A stretch of DNA of 16,443 bases from CAZWKI01 sp964634645 (GTDB lineage: Bacteria > Patescibacteriota > Patescibacteriia > UBA1558 > S5-K13), in NCBI GenBank assembly GCA_964634645.1, contig CAZWKI010000026.1, forward strand, positions 1 through 16,443. Direction: 5' to 3'. Below, one piece after another: positions 5,777 to 12,754 of the stretch (position 1 is the first letter of the stretch; the number at the start of each line of letters is the position of its first letter). The notes beneath the pieces were generated by a model. The model did not search any database and was not told the origin of the DNA. It worked only from the letters and a program-made list of their open reading frames with translations. The position numbers and the translations under genes were made by a program.

Positions 5777-6472
5777 TTACCCTTGATCTTCTGGGGGGTT
5801 ACGAAGTTGACCAAGAATTTCTTTTGCTGTTTTGTCTGACATGTGAGTTAGTGATTTTAGGAAAACAGCCAATCCAATAGCATCTGTTGTCTGGACGTAT
5901 TGAAATACATCCATCATTTTGTTAATCACTTCTTCTTGTGGAGCCCATCCCGCAGTTACGTAATGTACTGCTATGGGTTTTCCACCAATACGGCGAGGAT
6001 TGGAGTATATCCATCCGATATGATTTACCACTCTGTTTCCCACGGATTGAATTATGTTATCAAGAAATGAACGAAGCGTTCGCCATACACGCCTTGTAAT
6101 AAATTCCGTTTCAAATAGGTCTTCTTGATCTATTTGGATCATCCATCTGTGGGTGTGTGGATTTTTTCTTAGGAGAATAATTACATCTCCTATTTTATCC
6201 GGATTGTCGGGGCTATTTTGTTCAAAGAAGAGTGGTTGGTAGAATATAGTGTCTCCGGTTATGCATTTTTGTAGAGTGGAAAAAAAGAATTTATCGTCCG
6301 CTCTTTTTATAAGGTAGTTATCTACCTCTATTATGGCTATGTTATCAACTATAGACTTTGCCTTTATGCGGACAGATTCATCTTCATAGGTTTCCAATAT
6401 CTCTATGCCCGGTAATTGCATTTGCCAGCTCTTTTCACCCTTGAACTTGAATAATATTTTTTTGTCGCTCAT
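5777..6472 (-). CDS. Conserved-looking soluble protein of unknown function
   Basis: The 231-residue protein has no family that I recognise. It begins MSDKKILFKFKGEKSWQM and is rich in Trp, Ile and charged residues, with mixed beta strands in the first 110 residues (for example IGDVIILLRKNPHTHRW) and helices after that (RRVWRTLRSFLDNIIQ). The last third contains a helical stretch from EEVINKMMDVFQYV to TAKEILGQLR. There are no membrane segments. The ATG at 6472 is preferred over an in-frame TTG one codon upstream because AGGAGG lies six bases before the ATG. A TTGACA-type promoter lies upstream and a terminator downstream, so it is a single-gene transcript, divergent from tRNA-Ser. The strong ribosome site and higher G+C set it apart from most of the window. 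Confidence 0.75.
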   Translation of the reverse strand: MSDKKILFKFKGEKSWQMQLPGIEILETYEDESVRIKAKSIVDNIAIIEVDNYLIKRADDKFFFSTLQKCITGDTIFYQPLFFEQNSPDNPDKIGDVIILLRKNPHTHRWMIQIDQEDLFETEFITRRVWRTLRSFLDNIIQSVGNRVVNHIGWIYSNPRRIGGKPIAVHYVTAGWAPQEEVINKMMDVFQYVQTTDAIGLAVFLKSLTHMSDKTAKEILGQLRNPPEDQG

Positions 6473-6478
6473 CAAACA

Positions 6479-6484
6479 CCTCCT
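6479..6484 (-). promoter_or_regulatory. Shine-Dalgarno site (AGGAGG on the minus strand)
   Basis: AGGAGG, six bases before the minus-strand ATG at 6472, decides the start in favour of that ATG over the adjacent in-frame TTG. Confidence 0.85.
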
Positions 6485-6522
6485 TTTAGAGATTGAGACA
6501 CGACATCAAACAAACCATACGT

Positions 6523-6551
6523 ACTTTACTATTAAATATGTAAAATGTCAA
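6523..6551 (-). promoter_or_regulatory. Sigma-70-type promoter
   Basis: On the minus strand, TTGACA (6551-6546) is separated by exactly 17 bases from TAAAGT (6528-6523). The -35 is perfect and the -10 matches four of six positions. It drives the 231-residue gene, giving a leader of about 45 bases. Confidence 0.6.
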
Positions 6552-6562
6552 ACTTGTAAATA

Positions 6563-6590
6563 TTGGTATTTTTGATTATTATGATAAAAT
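6563..6590 (+). promoter_or_regulatory. Possible promoter of tRNA-Ser
   Basis: TTGGTA (6563-6568), a 16-base spacer and TAAAAT (6585-6590) lie about 20 bases before the tRNA. It would be divergent from the minus-strand promoter at 6523-6551. The match is moderate and the region is AT-rich. Confidence 0.35.
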
Positions 6591-6610
6591 TAAACTATTG
6601 AATAATTATT

Positions 6611-6700
6611 GGAAGGTTCGCCTAGTGGCCTATGGCGCTTGCTTGGAAAGCAAGTTTCTCTTAACCGGGATCGAGGGTTCGAATCCCTCACCTTCCGCCA
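6611..6700 (+). tRNA. tRNA-Ser (anticodon GGA)
   Basis: The acceptor stem GGAAGGT pairs with ACCTTCC, followed by discriminator G and encoded CCA. The anticodon stem CTTGC/GCAAG encloses TTGGAAA, which gives anticodon GGA and reads UCC and UCU. A long variable arm of about 18 bases, as expected for a class II tRNA, precedes the T-arm GAGGG-TTCGAAT-CCCTC. The next protein gene starts eight bases after CCA, so the two probably share a transcript. Confidence 0.95.
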
Positions 6701-6708
6701 GTTAGGAA

Positions 6709-6966
6709 ATGTCTATGAAAAGAAAAACTAAATTTATTTTAATTATTTCGCTACTATCTATATTTTTATTGGCTTGGGCTCCTTGGATGAATAATAAAAC
6801 TATTCACGATAAAGTATTTAATGAAAGAGCTAAAATAGATGGCACAATAGACAAACAAACCGGTAAGTTGATTTGTGATTACAGCGTCTCGTGGTTTCCT
6901 TTTGGAAGATGGGTTGCAAGTTGTGAAGGTGGTTATTTTGTAATATTTTGGGGTGGAATGCTTTGA
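6709..6966 (+). CDS. Small exported or membrane protein next to tRNA-Ser
   Basis: The 85-residue product has a basic start (MKRKTKF) and one hydrophobic helix (about residues 8-24, FILIISLLSIFLLAWAPW), which is an uncleaved anchor or signal peptide. A short domain follows with two cysteines in LICDYSVSWFPFGRWVASCE and the aromatic end GGYFVIFWGGML. The paired cysteines suggest a disulfide outside the membrane. The start is the ATG at 6709, with AGGA four bases upstream; the ATG at 6715 is also possible. It begins eight bases after the encoded CCA of tRNA-Ser and has no promoter of its own, so RNase processing of the tRNA would create its 5' end. It is the only gene outside the right-end fragment that stops with TGA. 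I do not know the function. Confidence 0.6.
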   Translation: MSMKRKTKFILIISLLSIFLLAWAPWMNNKTIHDKVFNERAKIDGTIDKQTGKLICDYSVSWFPFGRWVASCEGGYFVIFWGGML

Positions 6967-7079
6967 AATTTATAAAAAAAATTTGCTATAAAATTGAGCA
7001 ATTGTAATAAAGATTTCAAAAATTATTAAATCTTGTTAAAGAATAAATATTAAAAAAATAAATTATTATTAATAAAAAT

Positions 7080-10037
7080 ATGAAGAATCAAGAACAGCAA
7101 TTTTTTGAGTCATCTCCTAAAATTTTAAAAAATGAGGCACAGTATTCTAATCAAAAAAAATCTGTAGATAATTATGTTAATAAAATAAAGGATAATTTAG
7201 AAAAAAGAGATGACATAGAAGAGAAAGATCAAATTAGATTAACCCGTATCTTACAATTGATTGAGAGATATAAACCAGACAGAAAAGCAACACAAGATGA
7301 ACAAGACTCGTTGATTTTAATAGATGCTTTGAAAAATTTATACCGGCTTATTTTTAAAAGAAGAGATAATAAGGAAGAAAAATTAGATAATCTATACTTG
7401 CTAGCAGAAGAGTCTATTTCTGCTTTAAGAAAATTGAGACATTATGATCATAATTTACAAAATTTTCAAGAAGAGTATTTGAATGAGGATAAAATTTTAA
7501 ATCAAGAAATGTCTGGTAAAATAATCTCAAGCGAAATTCTGGATACATCCTTGACCCTAGAATATGAAAAAAAGAAATGGGGGGTCGATAGAATATGTTT
7601 AGATGGAATTCAAAATCATTTACCATCTGACAGTGGCGGAGAAAAAATTTGGATTCAGTGTTTGATTGACAATAAATGGGTTTCTTTAGAAGAAGCGCAA
7701 ACACAAAAAGACAAAATTAAATCTGTAAGATTAGTTGATGATGGTGTCGGATTTGATGTAAAAAATCTTATATTGCTTTGGTCTACAAAATCTGATGAAT
7801 TAGAATCAAGGGGGCAATTTGGCGAAGGCATGAAATTAATAGCCGCTTCTTCTGTGAGGGAAAACTTAGAAATGGAATTACAATCTCAAAATTGGAGCGC
7901 AAAACCATTTGGAAAAGAAATTAATGTCAAAAATACTAGAAATAAAACAGAAGAACAAATACAGCAATTGTCATTTAATGTAGATCATCACGATCAAGAA
8001 AATATAATTGGCTCAAGAACAATTTTTCATAAACCGTCAAAGAAATTTATTGATGAAATTTTGAAGATGCCAAATAAAATTTTGGAGTTATCAGAAGATT
8101 ATAAACCAGTATTTACATCTGAACACGGTCAAATAGTATCCAAAAAAGGCGGTGAAATTTTTGTTAAAGGAATATTTGTTGGCAATGAAGACTTGATATT
8201 TTCTTATAATTTTGACAACGTAGAAACAAATAGAGATAGAAATGTAATAATGGGAGGAGTAGCTAATAGGATAAGTAATATAATTAACGAACTAAATGAT
8301 AAAAATTTAATAAAAATTTTATTGCAAAAATCACTACAAAAAATTAATTCACTAGAATTTTATTATAATGTATATACAAAATACCCATCTTTATGGAGAG
8401 AGGCATTTTATGAAATTTTTGGAGAAGACGCTTGCCTAAAAACAAATTTTGAATTACCAGAATCATTCCCAGTAGAAAATGATACAACAAAAAAAATTAC
8501 CCTTTCCCATGGACTTAGGGATTTTTTGATTAAATGTGAAGTCAAAACCGATAAAGATGTAATGCCCGTTTATGAAGAAACCATACCAACTTCAGTAACT
8601 CTTGAATATGGAAAAGATATTTGGAACGAAGAAAGAATAATGTTGGACGCAATTCAAAATCATTTACCCAGAGATGCTGAGGGCCAATCAATATATCTTA
8701 GATTTCAAACAAAAGAAGGAGATTGGCATTATTTTGATGAATTAAAAAATTACAAAGATGAAGACATACAAACTATTAAAATATCCAATGCTGGTAGTGT
8801 TGGCTATGATTATAGGTTGCTGGGCATTTTTCAATCCATAAAAGATGAAGAAGTAAGCAGTGGCAAGTGGGGCGAAGGATTAAAGATGTTGTCAGCGGCC
8901 TGTTTAAGAAATAATATAGAGATGAGTTTAAGGTCAAGAAATTGGAAGGCAATTCCTAAAATTCATGAACAAGAAATTGATGGCAAAAAAATTCAGCAAC
9001 TTGTATTCAACGTTCTTCATGAAATCAAAGATGGTGCGGTCAGAAATGAAGATCCAGATCATAATTATTACGATAAAAGCGCAACAACATTTTATAACCC
9101 ATCAAAAGAACTTATAGGGGAATTTAGACATGCAAATGAAAAAATTTTATCAATTGAAAAAATCAATCCAATAGCCACGACAAAAAATTCTGAAATATTA
9201 CGTTTAACAGACGGAGAACTATTTGTAAGAGATATAAAAATTCCAGGAAATCACAATCTTCTTTATTCTTATCATTTTCCTCATTTTGATATAAAAACAC
9301 GAGATAGAAACGCAATAACAAAAAAAGACTTAATGTCAGAATTATCCCAAACATGGGCCTCTATAGACAAGCAGGATGTTATAAAAGATTTTTTGCATAA
9401 GTCAAGCTTTTTAACTGAAAATAAAACAGACGAGGAATTTTTAGAATTTCAAACAGATTTTAATCCAAGTAATCATGATTTATGGATCAAAACATATAGA
9501 GATCTTTTTGGCAAAGAGACCGCTGTTAGAGATGTTCGTTCTCAAGATTTTAATTTAGTTCACCAACTTGAACATATTGGATTAAGAGCAGTAACTATGC
9601 CAACAAAAATATCCGATATGTTAAAAAAATTAGTTGGTAGTAATGGGGATAAAATAGTAGATTATAGCGACAAAGTAAAAAGTCTAACAGATGTCAAATT
9701 TGTAGACAAAAATATGTTAAGTGAAGAAGAAAAGAAAGTTATAGATTTATTGTATAAATTAGATGAATTTTTGCCAAAAAATAAAAAATTAGATATAAAA
9801 ATATATGAAAGAAAATTCGATGGACAAGATGTAGCGGCTGGTTTTACAGATCATACAAGCATTAGTTTGTTTAGAGGAACTTTGTTGAACCTAGTTCAGG
9901 CCGCAGATGTTTATTATCATGAAAAAACACATACAATAACTTTTGCCCAAGATGCCGCTGCCGGATTTAGAAATTTTTTATCAAGAGCTCTTGCAGAATT
10001 AGCCGTAAGGCAACTTCCAAAAGATTCAATATTGTAA
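7080..10037 (+). CDS. Tandem GHKL-ATPase-like protein with C-terminal HExxH zincin-like motif
   Basis: The 985-residue soluble protein has an N-terminal charged helical region (about 1-140), then two copies of a roughly 350-residue module. Copy 1 (about 155-400) shows an N-box-like LDGIQNH (Asn179), a G1 box DDGVGFD (220-226) and a G2 box GQFGEGMKL (245-253), the three ATP-site motifs of the GHKL/Hsp90 fold. Copy 2 (about 503-750) repeats them as LDAIQNH (Asn527), NAGSVGYD (570-577) and GKWGEGLKM (595-603); its G1 aspartate is replaced. Both copies end with a conserved RDRN (385-388 and 741-744). The C-terminal ~120 residues contain YYHEKTHTI with an HExxH zinc motif (947-951), and a possible third ligand Glu973 in ALAELAV. 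The expected role is ATP-driven conformational control of a metalloprotease. No family name is known to me. There is no Shine-Dalgarno site; the gene stands alone. Confidence 0.7.
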   Translation: MKNQEQQFFESSPKILKNEAQYSNQKKSVDNYVNKIKDNLEKRDDIEEKDQIRLTRILQLIERYKPDRKATQDEQDSLILIDALKNLYRLIFKRRDNKEEKLDNLYLLAEESISALRKLRHYDHNLQNFQEEYLNEDKILNQEMSGKIISSEILDTSLTLEYEKKKWGVDRICLDGIQNHLPSDSGGEKIWIQCLIDNKWVSLEEAQTQKDKIKSVRLVDDGVGFDVKNLILLWSTKSDELESRGQFGEGMKLIAASSVRENLEMELQSQNWSAKPFGKEINVKNTRNKTEEQIQQLSFNVDHHDQENIIGSRTIFHKPSKKFIDEILKMPNKILELSEDYKPVFTSEHGQIVSKKGGEIFVKGIFVGNEDLIFSYNFDNVETNRDRNVIMGGVANRISNIINELNDKNLIKILLQKSLQKINSLEFYYNVYTKYPSLWREAFYEIFGEDACLKTNFELPESFPVENDTTKKITLSHGLRDFLIKCEVKTDKDVMPVYEETIPTSVTLEYGKDIWNEERIMLDAIQNHLPRDAEGQSIYLRFQTKEGDWHYFDELKNYKDEDIQTIKISNAGSVGYDYRLLGIFQSIKDEEVSSGKWGEGLKMLSAACLRNNIEMSLRSRNWKAIPKIHEQEIDGKKIQQLVFNVLHEIKDGAVRNEDPDHNYYDKSATTFYNPSKELIGEFRHANEKILSIEKINPIATTKNSEILRLTDGELFVRDIKIPGNHNLLYSYHFPHFDIKTRDRNAITKKDLMSELSQTWASIDKQDVIKDFLHKSSFLTENKTDEEFLEFQTDFNPSNHDLWIKTYRDLFGKETAVRDVRSQDFNLVHQLEHIGLRAVTMPTKISDMLKKLVGSNGDKIVDYSDKVKSLTDVKFVDKNMLSEEEKKVIDLLYKLDEFLPKNKKLDIKIYERKFDGQDVAAGFTDHTSISLFRGTLLNLVQAADVYYHEKTHTITFAQDAAAGFRNFLSRALAELAVRQLPKDSIL

Positions 10038-10056
10038 ATTTTATGATTTTAAGAAT

Positions 10057-10083
10057 AAAATCCGTTAGATAAAATTTATTAAA
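10057..10083 (+). promoter_or_regulatory. Copy of recurrent AATCCNTTANATAAAAT motif upstream of the Nudix operon
   Basis: AAAATCCGTTAGATAAAATT and the following TATTA match the left end of the 380-486 element almost base for base. The motif lies 11-20 bases before the ATG of the first Nudix gene and may supply a -10 (TAAAAT, 10070-10075). It could equally be a solo terminal repeat of a small mobile element. Confidence 0.35.
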
Positions 10084-10093
10084 TAACAAAATT

Positions 10094-10549
10094 ATGTCAG
10101 AAAAAAATTTAAAACCAAAAGTCGGAATTGGAATTATGATAATAAGAAATGGAAAGGTTTTACTTGGAAAAAGACGTGGTTCTCATGGTGAAGGAGAATA
10201 CGCTTTTCCGGGAGGACACTTAGAATATGGAGAATCATTTCAAAATTGCGTAGAAAGAGAATTAGAAGAAGAGTGCGGAATAAAAGTAAAAAATATAAAA
10301 TTTCAATTACTTGCAAATCTTGATTATTATATGTCAAAACATTATGTGCACATTGGAGTTTTAGCAGATTGGGAAAGCGGAGAAGCAGAAATAAGAGAAC
10401 CAGAAAAGTGTGAATTTTGGAATTGGTATGATGTTGATAATTTACCAGAACCAACTTTTGAAGCAGTAAAATTTTCTATTGACTCATATAAAACTGGCAA
10501 AAATTATTATGATTTAGGTGATGATTATTACAAAAAGCAGATAAAATAA
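10094..10549 (+). CDS. Nudix hydrolase (first of a tandem pair)
   Basis: Nudix enzymes cleave nucleoside diphosphates linked to another group, releasing a monophosphate. The 151-residue protein has a perfect Nudix box from Gly41 to Ile63: GHLEYGESFQNCVERELEEE, then CGI, with the RELxEE core that binds magnesium. The flanking motifs VGIGIMIIRNGKVLLGKRRG and FWNWYDVDNLPEPTFEAVK are typical of MutT-type nucleotide triphosphatases. Length is normal. The next gene, a paralogue, starts one base after the stop, so translation is probably coupled, and the pair leads a four-gene unit that also holds a membrane protein and a dehydrogenase. The substrate cannot be assigned from sequence. A recurrent motif upstream (10057) may be the promoter. 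Confidence 0.9.
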   Translation: MSEKNLKPKVGIGIMIIRNGKVLLGKRRGSHGEGEYAFPGGHLEYGESFQNCVERELEEECGIKVKNIKFQLLANLDYYMSKHYVHIGVLADWESGEAEIREPEKCEFWNWYDVDNLPEPTFEAVKFSIDSYKTGKNYYDLGDDYYKKQIK

Positions 10550-10550
10550 T

Positions 10551-10991
10551 ATGGAAGAAATAAAAAAAATTGGAGTCGGATTTGGTGTAATGATTTTGAA
10601 AGATAAAAAAGTTTTGCTTGGAAAAAGACACGAAGACCCAGAAAAAGCATCAAGTCTATTAAATGGAGCAGGGTGTTTTACTATGCCTGGTGGTAAATTA
10701 CACTTCGGAGAAAGCTTTGAAGATGGCGCAAAAAGAGAAACACAAGAAGAAACTGGAATAATATTAGAAGATGTGAATGTTATGTGTGTTAATAATGATA
10801 TTGTTGAAAGTGCGCATTTTGTCACAATTGGACTTATATCAGAAAATTTTAGTGGTGAGTCAAAAGTTATGGAACCAGATGAAATTACGGAGTGGAATTG
10901 GTATGATATTGATAATTTACCAAGTCCAATGTATTTTCCAAGTGCAAAAGTAATTGAAAATTATAAAAATAATAAGTTTTACATAAAATAG
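10551..10991 (+). CDS. Nudix hydrolase (second of a tandem pair)
   Basis: This 146-residue protein is a paralogue of the preceding gene. VGFGVMILKDKKVLLGKRHE near the start and EWNWYDIDNLPSPMYFPSAK near the end line up with the neighbour. The Nudix box runs from Gly48 to Ile70 (GKLHFGESFEDGAKRETQEE, then TGI). All acidic magnesium ligands are kept, but the hydrophobic position after RE is Thr64. An insertion of about eight residues relative to its neighbour (EKASSLLNGAGC) lies just before the box, where substrate specificity is often set, so the two may have different substrates. The start is the ATG one base after the upstream stop. Confidence 0.9.
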   Translation: MEEIKKIGVGFGVMILKDKKVLLGKRHEDPEKASSLLNGAGCFTMPGGKLHFGESFEDGAKRETQEETGIILEDVNVMCVNNDIVESAHFVTIGLISENFSGESKVMEPDEITEWNWYDIDNLPSPMYFPSAKVIENYKNNKFYIK

Positions 10992-10994
10992 TTT

Positions 10995-11582
10995 ATGATT
11001 CAATATTTACAATATCTAGTTTTCTTGGGAGCTTTTGTTGGTTTGATACTACTTATTCCATATATAAAAGAAACCTTAAAAGGAAATACAAAGCCAAATA
11101 GAGTTACTTGGCTTTTGTGGTCTATTGCTCCCATAATTGTAACTATCGCAGCAATATCAAATGGTGTTGGATTAAATGTGCTTCCGGTTTTTATCTCAGG
11201 GTTTGCACCATTTTTAGTTTTCTGTGCTTCTTTTGTAAATAAGAATTCATATTGGAAATTACAAAAATTTGATTATTTATGCGGATTATTTTCTTTGTTA
11301 GCTCTAATTCTTTGGTGGATAACAAAAGAACCAATTGTTGCAATTGTATTTACAATTCTGAGTGATTTTTTTGCTGCAATTCCAACTCTCAAAAAATCAT
11401 GGAAGTTCCCAGAAACAGAAACCGCAAGTGCTTTTGTCGGAGGATTGTTCAGTTCTCTTACTGGTTTTTCAGCTGTGAAATTTTGGAATTTTTCAAGTAT
11501 AGCATTTCTAATATATTTAGTCATTATGAATATAACTTTAATATTTTTTATTTCAAGAAAGAGATTTAAAATTAATAAATAA
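10995..11582 (+). CDS. Seven-helix membrane protein, PQ-loop/SWEET-like
   Basis: The 195-residue protein has seven predicted membrane helices (about 4-24, 38-58, 61-82, 92-110, 112-130, 142-160 and 166-187). Two stretches after helices 1 and 5 look like a repeat: LIPYIKETLKGNTKPNRVTW (20-39) and AIPTLKKSWKFPETETASAF (128-147). The arrangement of three helices, one linker helix and three helices, with an I-P-x-x-K motif at the end of the first helix of each half, is that of the SWEET and PQ-loop transporter superfamily. The usual Gln after Pro is Tyr or Thr here. If so, it moves a small solute such as a sugar or an amino acid. It starts three bases after the second Nudix gene and lies in the same operon. 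The family assignment rests on topology and pattern only. Confidence 0.55.
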   Translation: MIQYLQYLVFLGAFVGLILLIPYIKETLKGNTKPNRVTWLLWSIAPIIVTIAAISNGVGLNVLPVFISGFAPFLVFCASFVNKNSYWKLQKFDYLCGLFSLLALILWWITKEPIVAIVFTILSDFFAAIPTLKKSWKFPETETASAFVGGLFSSLTGFSAVKFWNFSSIAFLIYLVIMNITLIFFISRKRFKINK

Positions 11583-11595
11583 TTAAAATAATAAT

Positions 11596-12333
11596 ATGTT
11601 ATTACAAAACAAAATTGCGCTAGTTACGGGGGCTAGCAAAGGAATTGGTCGTGGAATTGCGATTTTATTAGCAAAAGAGGGTTGTAATGTTGTCATTTCT
11701 GATATTGACTATGTGGAATTAAAAAACGTAGAAAAAGAAATCACATCACTCGGAGTAAAAGTGCTAGCTGTAAAATGTGATGTTTCACAAAAAGAACAAG
11801 TTGATGAAATGATAAAAAAAACAAAAGAAGCTTTTGGAAGACTTGATATTTTGGTAAACAATGCAGGAATTTATCCATTTAAACCTTTTGTAGAGATTAC
11901 AGAGAATGATTGGGATAAGGTAATGTCAGTCAATTTGAAAAGCGTTTTTTTATGTTCTCAAAAAGCTTTGGAAATAATTTCAAATGGTGGAAGAATAATA
12001 AATATTTCCTCGATTGCCTCTTTTGTTGGTTTCAATGGACTCACTCATTATTGTGCTTCAAAAGGAGCCTTAAATAGTATGGTGAGAGCTTTGGCACTAG
12101 AAGTGGCTGATAGAAAAATCACAGTAAATGCAGTTGCACCCGGTGCAATAGAAACTCCTGGTGCTAGTGGGGGAGATGAAAATATGAAAAAACAAACAAT
12201 AGCAATGATTCCTCTTTCTAGGACGGGACAGCCAGAAGATATTGCTGGTGCTGTTGTTTTCTTGGCTTCTGATTTATCAAATTATATCACTGGTCAGACA
12301 ATCATAGTCGATGGTGGATGGACACTTAGATAA
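11596..12333 (+). CDS. Short-chain dehydrogenase/reductase (FabG-like)
   Basis: This 245-residue classical SDR has the cofactor motif TGASKGIG (11-18), the structural NNAG (88-91), Asn113, and the catalytic Ser139, Tyr152 and Lys156 in INISSIAS and HYCASKGA. The C-terminal VAPGAIETPG and TGQTIIVDGGW are typical of the FabG/glucose-dehydrogenase group. Asp36 at the end of the second strand (VVISDID) favours NAD(H) over NADP(H). FabG-like sequences are hard to assign: the partner could be 3-oxoacyl-ACP or a sugar or alcohol, and no other fatty-acid gene lies nearby. It starts 13 bases after the membrane protein and is probably the last gene of the Nudix operon. Confidence 0.93.
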   Translation: MLLQNKIALVTGASKGIGRGIAILLAKEGCNVVISDIDYVELKNVEKEITSLGVKVLAVKCDVSQKEQVDEMIKKTKEAFGRLDILVNNAGIYPFKPFVEITENDWDKVMSVNLKSVFLCSQKALEIISNGGRIINISSIASFVGFNGLTHYCASKGALNSMVRALALEVADRKITVNAVAPGAIETPGASGGDENMKKQTIAMIPLSRTGQPEDIAGAVVFLASDLSNYITGQTIIVDGGWTLR

Positions 12334-12357
12334 AAAGTTTATTAGTAATTTAAAATA

Positions 12358-12373
12358 ATCCCGAAAACGGGAT
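12358..12373 (+). promoter_or_regulatory. Perfect hairpin ATCCCG-AAAA-CGGGAT
   Basis: A six-pair stem with an AAAA tetraloop lies 24 bases after the dehydrogenase stop and 12 bases before the next start. There is no T-tract on the plus strand, so it is more likely an mRNA 3'-end stabiliser or a leader structure than an intrinsic terminator. Confidence 0.35.
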
Positions 12374-12385
12374 AAATAAAAAATT

Positions 12386-12613
12386 ATGTTTTTTAAACAC
12401 AAAAAGAAATTAACAATTGCCTATTTATCAAAAAATTTATTCATAATAGTTGGAATTGTTTTGGTGTGGCGAGGAATTTGGCACGTGCTTGATTCAATTG
12501 ATGTAAGATTTTTTAATGGAAGTCATTTTTGGACGGGGCTAGTCGGAATTATAATTGGAATTATTATTTTGTATATACCAGACAAAGATTTGAAAGAAAT
12601 TGAAAAGTTGTAA
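12386..12613 (+). CDS. Small two-helix membrane protein
   Basis: The 75-residue protein has a lysine-rich start (FFKHKKKLTIAYLSKN), two membrane helices (about 18-35, LFIIVGIVLVWRGIWHVL, and 47-65, FWTGLVGIIIGIIILYIP) and a conserved-looking charged tail PDKDLKEIEKL. The helix-loop-helix with both ends basic or charged predicts both termini in the cytoplasm. I recognise the general pattern (VGIVLVWRGIW ... LYIPDKDLKEIEKL) as a small protein that recurs in Parcubacteria-type genomes, but I know no function for it. It has no Shine-Dalgarno site. Its stop codon overlaps the left arm of the inverted-repeat element at 12612-12739. Confidence 0.6.
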   Translation: MFFKHKKKLTIAYLSKNLFIIVGIVLVWRGIWHVLDSIDVRFFNGSHFWTGLVGIIIGIIILYIPDKDLKEIEKL

Positions 12614-12739
12614 AATGGAATTTTTGTTGTTTTTATATTGGTGCATATTAAATTATTGATTTATGTATTAATATTGTTTAATATATATAAATATGTAGAG
12701 ACGCTTCATGAAACGTCTCTACAACAAAAATTCCATTTT
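12612..12739. repeat. 128 bp element with perfect 19-bp terminal inverted repeats
   Basis: AAAATGGAATTTTTGTTGT (12612-12630) recurs as its exact reverse complement at 12721-12739. Between the arms are about 60 bases of AT-rich sequence and a 30-bp near-perfect palindrome (12694-12723). There is no ORF. The element fills almost the whole gap between the two-helix membrane protein and glmS, and its left arm takes in the last two bases of the upstream stop codon. The structure fits a MITE-type element or a large cruciform or attenuator-like hairpin. No clear target-site duplication is visible. Confidence 0.6.
12694..12723. repeat. 30-bp palindrome of the GTAGAGACG...CGTCTCTAC type
   Basis: TGTAGAGACG (12694-12703) and CGTCTCTACA (12714-12723) are perfect arms around CTTCATGAAA, which itself is nearly self-complementary, so only one pair of positions is mismatched. 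Palindromes with GTAGAGACG arms are known as dispersed intergenic repeats in several bacterial groups, notably cyanobacteria. Here it is nested in the right half of a larger inverted repeat. Confidence 0.65.
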
Positions 12740-12754
12740 TAATAACTTAACACT

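Noticed and set aside
6611..6700. tRNA-Ser or tRNA-Val as a phage or island attachment site
   Set aside because: I found no second copy of either tRNA 3' end in the window, and no integrase gene is present.
6709..6966. Possible use of TGA as glycine (SR1/Gracilibacteria code)
   Set aside because: The single TGA stop gives only two more codons if read through, no conserved gene has an in-frame TGA, and the protein ends sensibly at TGA.
10514..10825. Minus-strand ORFs opposite the Nudix genes, glmS and PEP synthase
   Set aside because: They are antisense shadows of clearly conserved plus-strand genes and show Ser/Leu/Phe-rich composition without start signals.
12640..12754. A glmS ribozyme or known riboswitch before glmS
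   Set aside because: The 141-base gap is taken up by the inverted-repeat element, and no conserved glmS ribozyme core can be made out.
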